In this document: in pieces, positions 6,629 to 13,094 of the stretch
Numbering within the stretch: position 1 is the stretch's first letter
How the letters are laid out: the number at the start of each line of letters is the position of its first letter
From: Micrococcaceae bacterium UBA4005
GTDB taxonomy: Bacteria; Actinomycetota; Actinomycetes; Actinomycetales; Micrococcaceae
Direction: 5' to 3'
DNA length: 13,094 bases
NCBI GenBank assembly: GCA_002384315.1
Contig: DGBL01000020.1
Location: 1-13,094, forward strand
The notes under the pieces: model-generated
What the model saw: only the letters and a program-made list of their open reading frames with translations
Databases searched by the model: none
What the model was told of the DNA's origin: nothing
Made by a program: the position numbers and the translations under genes

Positions 6629-7585
6629 TCAGGCCGCGTTGCAGGCTTCCGCTTCGGTCGTTTCGCAGACCTTGCGCACGCCGTCGTAGTCTTTATCGGT
6701 CACGGCAACGTAACCCCACTTCGAATCCGGGAGAACGCAGGACTCCGCATCCTCACACAGACCCGCTTTGACGAGGTAGTCCACATTCGCTTTTTCCGTC
6801 AGCGCTGTGCGGATGGCGTCCTGGGTTTCGGCGTCGAGGCTCTCGGTATTCATCGCCAGGGGTGAGCCCATGATCATCTCGGATTCCCAGACGCTTTTCA
6901 CATCCCCCTCCTTTAGCTGGCCGCTTTCGGTCAAGATGTCCGGCATCTCATCGAGGGCGAATCCGGCCTCGCACTGACCGCTGTTGATCGAGATGATCGA
7001 AGCGTCGTGCCCACCGGCCATGACCGGTTTAATATCAGTCTGCGGATCGATGCCCGCCTCGAGCAGGCCAGCTGAGGGGTACAGGTACCCGGAGGTTGAC
7101 GCCGGGTCGACAAAGCAGATCGTCTTGCCCTTGAAATCTTCCAGGCCTTCGATGTCGGAACCTGCAGGCGCCCACGCATGCGACTTGTATCCGGGCTTTT
7201 CGCCTGGCGCGCCGATAAGGGATGCGACCGGCTCGATGGGCACGCCGCTGTCCGCGGCAATCTTGTAGGAGAAGGGTCCATAGCCGGCCAGATCGATCTT
7301 CCCAGCACGCTGTCCCTCAATGACTGCGCTGTAGTCAGTGGCGTCCTGGAACTCCACTGTCTTGCCGGTCTCCTGTTCCAGCAGCTTGATGATGACCTCG
7401 TACTGGCTCTGAAGGCTCGCAGACTCCTCGGAGGGAACTGCGGCAAACACAATGGTGTCATCGCCGCCTGCTGCGGGCGCCTTGGCGCCGGGTTCCGCAG
7501 CGCTCTCACCGCAGGCCGCGACCAGGAACAGGGATGCAGTGGCGAGCAGGGTAGTCGCGGTGCGACTCATGGAACGGGACATCAT
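6629..7585 (-). CDS. phnD: Phosphonate-binding lipoprotein PhnD
   Basis: PhnD is the extracytoplasmic receptor that delivers phosphonates to the PhnE/PhnC importer. The 318-residue precursor has a short lipoprotein signal with lipobox VAAC, making Cys25 the likely lipidated residue, followed by an acidic, A/P/G-rich tether. The mature domain shows PhnD hallmarks: GYGPFSY (101-107), FVDPASTSGYLYPSAGLL (158-175), in which the STSG turn binds the phosphonate group in the E. coli protein, GGHDASI (191-197) and ALDEMPDI (210-217). The C-terminal part holds four further cysteines (277, 283, 307, 315) that could form disulfides. A purine-rich AGAAGAGAG site precedes ATG 7585; a second ATG three bases on is equally possible. 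It is the first gene of phnDCE. The ligand may be 2-aminoethylphosphonate or another alkylphosphonate. Confidence 0.94.
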   Translation of the reverse strand: MMSRSMSRTATTLLATASLFLVAACGESAAEPGAKAPAAGGDDTIVFAAVPSEESASLQSQYEVIIKLLEQETGKTVEFQDATDYSAVIEGQRAGKIDLAGYGPFSYKIAADSGVPIEPVASLIGAPGEKPGYKSHAWAPAGSDIEGLEDFKGKTICFVDPASTSGYLYPSAGLLEAGIDPQTDIKPVMAGGHDASIISINSGQCEAGFALDEMPDILTESGQLKEGDVKSVWESEMIMGSPLAMNTESLDAETQDAIRTALTEKANVDYLVKAGLCEDAESCVLPDSKWGYVAVTDKDYDGVRKVCETTEAEACNAA

Positions 7586-7664
7586 TTCTCTCTTCTGAGT
7601 TGTCGGTGTCTTCTCGTGTCATCTCCCATTGAAGAGCCAGCCCGCTTCGCCGGCCCCACGGGAA

Positions 7665-7682
7665 CATGAATAGAAAGCAAAC
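7665..7682 (-). promoter_or_regulatory. Degenerate PHO-box-like repeat upstream of phnD
   Basis: On the minus strand GTTTGCT (7682-7676) and ATTCATG (7671-7665) lie 11 bp apart, each matching about five of seven positions of the GTTYAYC unit. It is about 80 bp before phnD. Much weaker than the other two PHO boxes; it could be chance. Confidence 0.25.
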
Positions 7683-7745
7683 ACGGCCGAACGATTTGGT
7701 GATCCTCCCGAACAACTCGGGGCGGCGGAAGATCCATGGGTACTG

Positions 7746-7767
7746 TGATACGTATCGATGTTTATCA
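7746..7767. promoter_or_regulatory. 22-bp dyad, candidate operator
   Basis: TGATA (7746-7750), a central ATCGAT (7754-7759) and TATCA (7763-7767) are symmetric about one centre: eight of eleven base pairs match. A shorter perfect palindrome, GATACGTATC (7747-7756), overlaps its left half. It lies midway between divergent phnD and the MFS gene, as an operator serving one or both would. It does not resemble the phnG-phnF inverted repeat, so a different protein, possibly the second GntR, would bind. Confidence 0.4.
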
Positions 7768-7899
7768 ATCCCTAGTGTGACGAGCGAGAGCGAGGATGCA
7801 GCTGATGCCTATGCCGGTTGCGCATGAAATACAGGCTCCCGGAATCTGGCACCTCCCCATGCCCGGGATTTTCGCCGCTATCGCCCAGCCGATCTAACC

Positions 7900-9162
7900 G
7901 TGGGCCTTACGCAGAGGTTTACGACAAAGCGGCTATACGTCATCACGGGCCTGGGAATTGGTCAGATTCTCTCGTGGGGTTCGACCTTTTACCTGCTGGC
8001 GGTCCTAGCTGGGCCTATCGTCACGGATACCGGATGGTCAAGTTCGCTGGTGGTCGCAGGTGTCTCCCTAGGGCTCATCATCGCGGGCCTGGGGTCACCG
8101 CGCGTTGGCGCCCTCGTGTCAGGCAACCACGGGCGCGCGGTCCTGACTGCCAGCGCGCTGCTGCTCGCGTTGGGCCTGGCCACGTTAGGGGTGGCCCCTA
8201 ACCTGTGGTGGTACCTAGGCGCCTGGGTAATCCTTGGGCTGGGGATGAGTGGAGGACTCTACAGTGGGGCGTTCGCAGTTCTGGGACATACCTATGGACC
8301 CTCCTCACGCTCGGCCATCACTCTTTTGACGCTTTTTGGTGGGTTCGCGAGCACTATCTGTTGGCCGCTCAGCACCTTTCTGGTGAACGAATTTGGGTGG
8401 CGCTGGACAGCCCTCATCTATGCGGGCGCTCACCTGATAATTACGGCGCCCCTGTATGCGCTCACGATTCCGCGACAACCCTGTTCACCAACGCCCAGCG
8501 CAAGATCCGGGGGGCCCAGTATCGTGGTTCAGCAATCCGTTGCGCCGCGCTGGCCCTTGGTCGTCCTTATTGCGACCATCTCAACCTTGGGTACCTCTAT
8601 CGCTGCTTTGATATCGATTCACATGTTCTCATTGTTGGCGGGCATCGGGATCGCCGGTACGGCTGCCGTGATACTGGCTGGAACCATTGGTCCCGCACAA
8701 GTTGGCGCGAGGTTTATCGAATTGATCGTCGGGCGTAGGCGCCACCCGCTATGGACGCTTCTGACGGCGACCTTCGCCCTGGCCGTGGCGATCAATTTTC
8801 TGGGTATTGGGCTTTTGGCGCCGGCAATCCTCGTCATCGTGTACGGGGTGGGCATCGGATTGAGTTCCATCGCCCACGGAACTGTACCGCTGGCTCTTTT
8901 CGGGCAAGACCGGTACGCCCGCATCATGGGCCGCATCGCCCTGCCGTCCCTTCTCGGTCAAGCCGCGGCGCCCATCATCGGTTCCGTACTGATCCAGAGT
9001 GTGGGGCACCGAAATACCTTGCTGATACTGGGACTTTTCGCGGTCTTGGCCTTCATACTGGCGATCTGGCTAATGGTGCAGTACAAGGCGAAATGCAGGC
9101 AAGAGGCACAGCAGCGGAGCCAATCCCGCCAGCCGCTGATACCCAGCGGAGTGGGTCAGTAG
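7900..9162 (+). CDS. Major facilitator superfamily transporter
   Basis: A 420-residue inner-membrane transporter with about twelve hydrophobic segments in two halves, separated by a hydrophilic loop near residues 192-215. The N-terminal pattern ITGLGIGQILSWGSTFYLLAVL and the later block LTLFGGFASTICWPLSTFL identify an MFS_1 subgroup common in proteobacteria and actinobacteria, with no firmly assigned substrate known to me. GRAVLTASALLLALGL follows the first cytoplasmic loop, as in other MFS proteins, though the usual GxxxDRxGRR motif is degenerate (PRVGALVSGNHGR). The GTG at 7900 is the only in-frame start before a stop at 7825, and no clear ribosome site precedes it. It is divergent from phnD and not in an operon with phn genes. 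Uptake or export of a phosphonate-related compound is a guess from position. Confidence 0.85.
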   Translation: MGLTQRFTTKRLYVITGLGIGQILSWGSTFYLLAVLAGPIVTDTGWSSSLVVAGVSLGLIIAGLGSPRVGALVSGNHGRAVLTASALLLALGLATLGVAPNLWWYLGAWVILGLGMSGGLYSGAFAVLGHTYGPSSRSAITLLTLFGGFASTICWPLSTFLVNEFGWRWTALIYAGAHLIITAPLYALTIPRQPCSPTPSARSGGPSIVVQQSVAPRWPLVVLIATISTLGTSIAALISIHMFSLLAGIGIAGTAAVILAGTIGPAQVGARFIELIVGRRRHPLWTLLTATFALAVAINFLGIGLLAPAILVIVYGVGIGLSSIAHGTVPLALFGQDRYARIMGRIALPSLLGQAAAPIIGSVLIQSVGHRNTLLILGLFAVLAFILAIWLMVQYKAKCRQEAQQRSQSRQPLIPSGVGQ

Positions 9163-9191
9163 TGAGGCCGGGCATGATTCGTAAAACGCCG

Positions 9192-9218
9192 CCATCGAAG
9201 GCAGCAACCCGCTTTTTA
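9192..9218 (+). terminator. Weak hairpin plus T-run after MFS gene
   Basis: GCCATCGAAGGC-type pairing around 9189-9206 (GCCGCC with GGCAGC, one mismatch) is followed by a five-T run near 9213-9217, in the 67-bp gap between convergent gene ends. The T-run is about eight bases from the stem, so this is a poor match to an intrinsic terminator. Confidence 0.2.
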
Positions 9219-9229
9219 GCAAACAGGCT

Positions 9230-10831
9230 CTAGGCTGCGGTGAACTGTACCGAATGCCAGCCTGAGGCGCCGTTGGGCACCGGATCGGCGCGCTCTTCGG
9301 TTTGGAGGCCGTCTGTCGCATCCGTGGCGCGGGCCCGGATAGTGTGCGAGCCTGGCTCCAGATCCACCTCGTGGGACCATTGCCGCCAGGTATCCACCGA
9401 GGCTTCCGCAGCCAGGGTGGCTTCTTCCCAGTCCCCGCCGTCGAGGGATACCTCCACTTTCGTAATGCCGCGCTGCTGCGACCAGGCCGATCCGCCGACC
9501 ATGACGGCACCGGTGGCGGTCTTGGCAAAGGAGCGCGGGACTTCGATGCGGGCCATGGTTTTGATCGGGCCCTTCTCGGACCATCCGCGATCGGTCCAAT
9601 AGGCGGTTTTGTCCGCGAAACGGGTCACTTCGAGATCCACGACCCATTTGGTAGCCGAGACGTATCCGTAAAGGCCGGGGACGACCATCCGGACCGGGAA
9701 TCCGTGCTCCACCGGCAAAGCTTCGCCGTTCATGGCGATCGCGAGCATCGCGTCACGGTCGTCCTGAAGGACAGGTAGCGGTGTGGACGCACTGAAACCG
9801 TCACTGCTGGTGGAGAGCACCATGTCCGCGCCGCTGGTCGGCCGGGCCCGGGCAAGCAGTTCCCGCAACGGGTACCCGAGCCATTTAGCGTTCCCGGCCA
9901 GGTTTCCGCCCACCGGGTTCGAAACGCACGTGAGCGTGACATGGCGTTCGATCAGCTCCGCCGCGAGCAGGTCCTGGAAGGAGATGGTGAACTCTTCTTC
10001 GACCATTCCATGGACACGCAACTCCCAGGAGTCCAGATCCAACTGCGGAACGCTCAACGCGGTGTCGATCCGGTAGAAGTCGGCGTTGGGCGTCAACCAG
10101 CTGTCAACGCCGTCCACGGGTACCTCCAGGCCCTGAGGCAGCGCCGGGGATGCGCTCGCCGGGGCTGGGAAGGTCAGGCTTTCGCGCGCCGCATTGACCG
10201 TGTTCCGGGCACTGCTGATGGCCCGCCCGGCAGCGGCTGCTGCGGCGGCCACGACGGCGGTGGCACCGACGGCGGCGAAGAAGTTGCGTCTGCTGGGTGT
10301 TGGGGGAGTGCCGGCGCCTACAGCGTCGGCGTCGTCGTCGGTGGGTGGCTGGGTTCCGGAGGCTGGCGAGCCGGCCTGCACACGGTGCAGCCGGGCCATA
10401 AGCCAGCGCAGCGCGAGTAACCCTAGTGCCGTCCCGATGGCGCTCGGCACGGCATCCAGTGGTCCAGCTCCGGCGCGGGTGAGGACGGCGGCGACGATCA
10501 CCAGGCCCATCAGGCCGACGCCGGCCGCGCCCAGCGCCCAGCGGCGGAAGGCGACGACACCGAGCACTGCCGCCAGCAACGCAATGGTCACAGCCATGCC
10601 GACGAACAGCGCGGCTTTGTCGTTGGTGCCAAAGGTCGCGATGGCGAAGTCCTTCAGCCACGGTGGCGTGAAATCAATGAAGGTCGAGCCGAGGGCGATC
10701 ACCGGCGTGGCACGGGCGGTGAAAAACGCGCCCGCCAGTTCGGCGACACCGAGAACAAGGCCTGCAGCGGCGATCCCGGCCAGCGCGGCTAGCGCGGTAG
10801 CGCCGTGGGCGGTTTTTCGTGAAGCTTCCAT
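9230..10831 (-). CDS. Membrane-anchored molybdopterin oxidoreductase (sulfite oxidase-like)
   Basis: A 533-residue protein with two parts. The N-terminal region has four predicted membrane helices (about 13-35, 73-95, 98-118 and 128-146). A hydrophilic stretch follows, then SRRNFF (180-185) and an alanine-rich hydrophobic run (186-205) that resembles a twin-arginine export signal placed inside the chain. Residues about 235-405 match the oxidoreductase molybdopterin-binding domain of the sulfite oxidase family. Cys302 in LTCVSNPVGG is the expected molybdenum ligand, and GFPVRMVVPGLYGYVSATKWV is a family hallmark. Residues about 422-533 form the Mo-co dimerisation domain, ending GWHSVQF. The catalytic domain should face outside the membrane; substrate and electron acceptor are unknown. 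The open frame continues far upstream opposite purD, but ATG 10831 is the only sensible start. No functional link to its neighbours is visible. Confidence 0.88.
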   Translation of the reverse strand: MEASRKTAHGATALAALAGIAAAGLVLGVAELAGAFFTARATPVIALGSTFIDFTPPWLKDFAIATFGTNDKAALFVGMAVTIALLAAVLGVVAFRRWALGAAGVGLMGLVIVAAVLTRAGAGPLDAVPSAIGTALGLLALRWLMARLHRVQAGSPASGTQPPTDDDADAVGAGTPPTPSRRNFFAAVGATAVVAAAAAAAGRAISSARNTVNAARESLTFPAPASASPALPQGLEVPVDGVDSWLTPNADFYRIDTALSVPQLDLDSWELRVHGMVEEEFTISFQDLLAAELIERHVTLTCVSNPVGGNLAGNAKWLGYPLRELLARARPTSGADMVLSTSSDGFSASTPLPVLQDDRDAMLAIAMNGEALPVEHGFPVRMVVPGLYGYVSATKWVVDLEVTRFADKTAYWTDRGWSEKGPIKTMARIEVPRSFAKTATGAVMVGGSAWSQQRGITKVEVSLDGGDWEEATLAAEASVDTWRQWSHEVDLEPGSHTIRARATDATDGLQTEERADPVPNGASGWHSVQFTAA

Positions 10832-10924
10832 ACCGGGTATTCGGAGGCACCGTCCCCAAGTATGGGTTGTCACAGGATGAATCGGGCTTCGCTGCAGGCC
10901 GCGCACCAAGTAACCTGATCTACT
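10832..10924. other. Divergent intergenic region between oxidoreductase gene and purD
   Basis: This 93-bp gap must carry both divergent promoters. For purD a TAACCT hexamer (10911-10916) ends eight bases before the GTG, with only a poor -35 (TTCGCT, 10888-10893). No ribosome site precedes purD, so its transcript may begin at the start codon. No operator-like dyad was seen. Confidence 0.3.
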
Positions 10925-12238
10925 GTGAAGGTTCTTGTAGTAGGCCCCGGCGGCCGCGAGCACGCACTCGTGAGTGCCCTGTTGGCCGATCCCTTTGTCC
11001 GAGAGGTCCACGCCGCACCCGGTAACGCCGGGATGGCCGCAGTGGTCCGCACCCATCCCATCGACGCGAACGACCCCCAGGCCGTGACCGGGCTCGCCCA
11101 GCGGCTCGGCGCGGACTTGGTGGTGATCGGCCCGGAAGCCCCGCTCGCCGCGGGCGTCGCAGACGCCGTTGCGGCGGCGGGAATTCCCGTGTTCGGCCCT
11201 TCCCGCGAGGCAGCGCAGCTCGAGGCATCGAAGGCCTTCGCCAAGCAGATCATGGCTGCCGCCAACGTGCCCACGGCGATGGCGAAGGTTGCCGAGAACG
11301 CGGCGGAGGCCGCGGAGGCGCTGGATACGTTCGGCGCCCCGTATGTGGTGAAGGACGACGGTCTGGCCGCAGGCAAGGGAGTGGTGGTCACCGCGGACAG
11401 GGCTGAGGCGCTGGCCCATGCGCAGACTTGTTTCGACGCCGGCGGTTCCGTGGTGATCGAGGAATACCTCGACGGCCCGGAAATATCGTTGTTTGTCCTC
11501 TCCGACGGCCGCTGTGTCCTGCCGCTGGCGCCCGCCCAGGATTTCAAGCGGATTTTCGACGGTGACCAGGGCCCGAACACGGGAGGCATGGGGGCGTACT
11601 CGCCCGTGGACTGGGCGCCGGAAAACCTGGTGGACCAGGTGATCGAACGGGTTGCCCAACCGGTCGTGGATGAGATGAGGCACCGGGGCACCCCGTTCAA
11701 GGGGGTGCTGTACTGCGGTCTGGCCCTGACCCGGCAGGGTGTCCGTGTGATCGAATTCAATGCCCGGTTCGGCGACCCGGAAACGCAGGCGGTGCTGGCG
11801 CGCCTGAAAACCCCGCTGGGTGGGGTGCTGCTGGCTGCGGCCAAGGGCGAACTGGACCGGATTGACGGGCTGCACTGGATGGACCAGAGCGCTGTGGCCG
11901 TGGTTCTCGCCTCGAAGAACTATCCGCAGGCCCCACGCACCGGGGACCGGATCGGCGGCCTACAGGAGGCTGCGGCGCTGGAGGGCGTGAGCGTGTTGCA
12001 CGCCGGCACCGCGATGGCAGCAGACGCGGTGGTCAGCGCAGGCGGGCGTGTGCTCGCCGTCGTCGGCCTCGGGGAGGATCTTGACGCCGCCCGCACCCGC
12101 GCCTATGCGGGCATGGATCGAATCACCCTCGACGGCGGCCAGTACCGGCGTGATATCGCGCTGAAAGCGGCCCGCGGCGAAGTTTCCATTCCGGGGGCGC
12201 CCGAGGCCGCAGCGAACAGGCCAGCGGTGGGGGCATAG
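10925..12238 (+). CDS. purD: Phosphoribosylamine-glycine ligase (GAR synthetase) PurD
   Basis: PurD joins 5-phosphoribosylamine and glycine using ATP to make glycinamide ribonucleotide, the second step of de novo purine synthesis, in the cytoplasm. The 437-residue ATP-grasp protein is full length. It begins MKVLVVGPGGREHAL with the nucleotide-binding glycine loop (7-10). It has the ATP-grasp block VKDDGLAAGKGVVV (142-155), then NTGGMGAYSP (218-227) and the metal-binding FNARFGDPETQ (278-288). The GTG at 10925 is fixed by the conserved first residues; no Shine-Dalgarno sequence precedes it, which suggests a leaderless start. Its TAG shares one base with the purC start, so the two are co-translated. 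GC is visibly higher than in the phn genes. Confidence 0.97.
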   Translation: MKVLVVGPGGREHALVSALLADPFVREVHAAPGNAGMAAVVRTHPIDANDPQAVTGLAQRLGADLVVIGPEAPLAAGVADAVAAAGIPVFGPSREAAQLEASKAFAKQIMAAANVPTAMAKVAENAAEAAEALDTFGAPYVVKDDGLAAGKGVVVTADRAEALAHAQTCFDAGGSVVIEEYLDGPEISLFVLSDGRCVLPLAPAQDFKRIFDGDQGPNTGGMGAYSPVDWAPENLVDQVIERVAQPVVDEMRHRGTPFKGVLYCGLALTRQGVRVIEFNARFGDPETQAVLARLKTPLGGVLLAAAKGELDRIDGLHWMDQSAVAVVLASKNYPQAPRTGDRIGGLQEAAALEGVSVLHAGTAMAADAVVSAGGRVLAVVGLGEDLDAARTRAYAGMDRITLDGGQYRRDIALKAARGEVSIPGAPEAAANRPAVGA

Positions 12239-13094
12239 TGGCACAGTTTGCCCCGCCGGTGCTCGAGCTTCCCGGCTGGAAGCACGTGTACTCCGGGAAA
12301 GTGCGCGACCTGTATGAACCGACCCAAGCGGGCGCGGAAGTTGTGCTTGTGGTCGCGAGCGACCGGATCAGCGCCTTCGACCATGTGCTGGCCAGTGAAA
12401 TCCCTGACAAGGGCCGGGTGCTTACCCAGTTGAGCCTGTGGTGGTTCAACCGGTTGGAGGGTGTGCCCAACCATGTGGTGGGTTCCACGCTGGCCGACGG
12501 CGTCCCGGCCGAGGTTGCCGGCCGTGCGATGATCTGCCGCAAACTACGCATGTACCCGGTCGAATGCATTGCCCGCGGATACCTCACCGGCAGCGGCCTA
12601 GCCGAATATCGCCAGTCCGGGACGGTGTGCTCGCTTCCGCTGGGGCCGGGGCTGGTGGACGGCTCGCAGTTGGAACAGGCGATCTTCACCCCGTCCGCGA
12701 AAGCGGAGGTCGGAGAACATGACGAGAACATCACCTATGAGGATGTGGTGCGCGCCGTGGGTGCGCAAACCGCCGCGGAGCTGCGCTCGCTGACCCTGGA
12801 TGTGTATTCCCGGGCGGAAGCTATTGCCCGCGAACGTGGCATCATCCTGGCCGATACGAAGGTGGAGTTCGGGCTGGATCCGGTGACCGGGGCGGTGACG
12901 CTGGGCGATGAAGTCCTCACTCCCGATTCCTCGCGTTTCTGGGATGCGGCCCTGTATGAGCCGGGGAAGGCGCAGCCGTCGTTCGATAAACAATTCGTGC
13001 GGGACTGGCTTACCTCCGATGCCGCCGGATGGGACCGGAAATCCGCCCCTCCGGCACTGCCGCAGGACGTCATTGACCGGACCAGGCAGCGCTA
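12238..13094 (+). CDS. purC: SAICAR synthetase PurC, 3' end cut by window edge
   Basis: PurC couples CAIR with aspartate using ATP to give SAICAR in de novo purine synthesis. From the GTG at 12238, 285 codons are in the window and the frame is open to the right edge, where only TA of the next codon remains. Family blocks are present: SGKVRDLYE (19-27), ASDRISAFDHVL (40-51), PDKGRVLTQLSLWWF (56-70), ECIARGYLTGSG (109-120), ILADTKVEFG (203-212) and TPDSSRFWD (228-236). By family length only a few residues should be missing. The GTG overlaps the purD stop (TAGTG), and a GGTGGGGG purine run in the end of purD can serve as the ribosome site. An alternative later start would cut conserved N-terminal sequence. 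Confidence 0.96.
   Translation, partial: MAQFAPPVLELPGWKHVYSGKVRDLYEPTQAGAEVVLVVASDRISAFDHVLASEIPDKGRVLTQLSLWWFNRLEGVPNHVVGSTLADGVPAEVAGRAMICRKLRMYPVECIARGYLTGSGLAEYRQSGTVCSLPLGPGLVDGSQLEQAIFTPSAKAEVGEHDENITYEDVVRAVGAQTAAELRSLTLDVYSRAEAIARERGIILADTKVEFGLDPVTGAVTLGDEVLTPDSSRFWDAALYEPGKAQPSFDKQFVRDWLTSDAAGWDRKSAPPALPQDVIDRTRQR

Larger units (their letters stand above)
7586..7899. other. 314-bp divergent intergenic region between phnD and MFS gene
   Basis: This region must carry promoters for phnDCE (leftward) and the MFS gene (rightward). It holds a 22-bp dyad (7746-7767) and a degenerate PHO-like pair (7665-7682). A short inverted repeat, CCCGA/TCGGG (7707-7711 and 7717-7721), is also present. 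I could not pick convincing -35/-10 pairs for either gene, and no small gene with a ribosome site is evident. Confidence 0.6.

Noticed and set aside
7591..7625. GACAC direct repeat in the phnD leader
   Set aside because: Two short copies ten bases apart, no match to a known operator and no third copy.
7818..8201. 127-codon plus-strand frame overlapping the MFS start
   Set aside because: Out of frame with the MFS gene, proline/glycine/arginine-rich, no recognisable domain.
10832..11875. Upstream extension of the oxidoreductase frame opposite purD (would give 881 residues)
   Set aside because: It is an antisense shadow of purD: arginine- and histidine-rich with no domain. The family N-terminus fits ATG 10831.

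Overview
The window is high-GC actinobacterial chromosome, read from GTG starts, GC-rich wobble positions, actinobacterial-style PHO boxes (11-bp direct repeats of GTTYACC) and a purD-purC pair. I cannot fix the genus. It holds the proximal part of a carbon-phosphorus (C-P) lyase locus for using phosphonates as a phosphorus source, followed by unrelated housekeeping genes.

Layout: (1) Bases 1-2178, minus strand: phnG-phnH-phnI, translationally coupled (4-bp and 1-bp overlaps). phnI runs off the left edge; phnJ and the rest of the core operon should lie beyond it. (2) Bases 2179-2333: divergent control region with a 9-bp-arm inverted repeat, a two-repeat PHO box and candidate promoters. (3) 2334-3086, plus: PhnF-like GntR/UTRA regulator. 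(4) 3143-3874, minus: a second, different GntR/UTRA regulator, preceded by a four-unit PHO-box-like array. (5) 3996-7585, minus: phnD-phnC-phnE importer, in which phnE is a single ORF joining two permease domains. (6) 7586-7899: 314-bp intergenic region with a 22-bp dyad. (7) 7900-9162, plus: MFS transporter. (8) 9230-10831, minus: membrane-anchored molybdopterin oxidoreductase of the sulfite oxidase fold. (9) 10925-13094, plus: purD and partial purC, overlapping by one base.

How it works together: PhnD captures phosphonate outside the membrane and PhnE/PhnC import it. PhnG, PhnH and PhnI, with PhnJ and others outside the window, attach it to ribose and break the C-P bond. Two UTRA regulators sit between the catalytic and transport operons, and PHO boxes precede both the phnG operon and the second regulator. 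This suggests layered control by phosphate starvation (PhoP) plus ligand-sensing repressors. The MFS gene is divergent from phnD; its link to phosphonates is only positional.

The gene functions are established families. The less ordinary parts are the regulatory architecture and the PhnE fusion. I saw no RNA genes, CRISPR arrays, insertion sequences or prophage genes.
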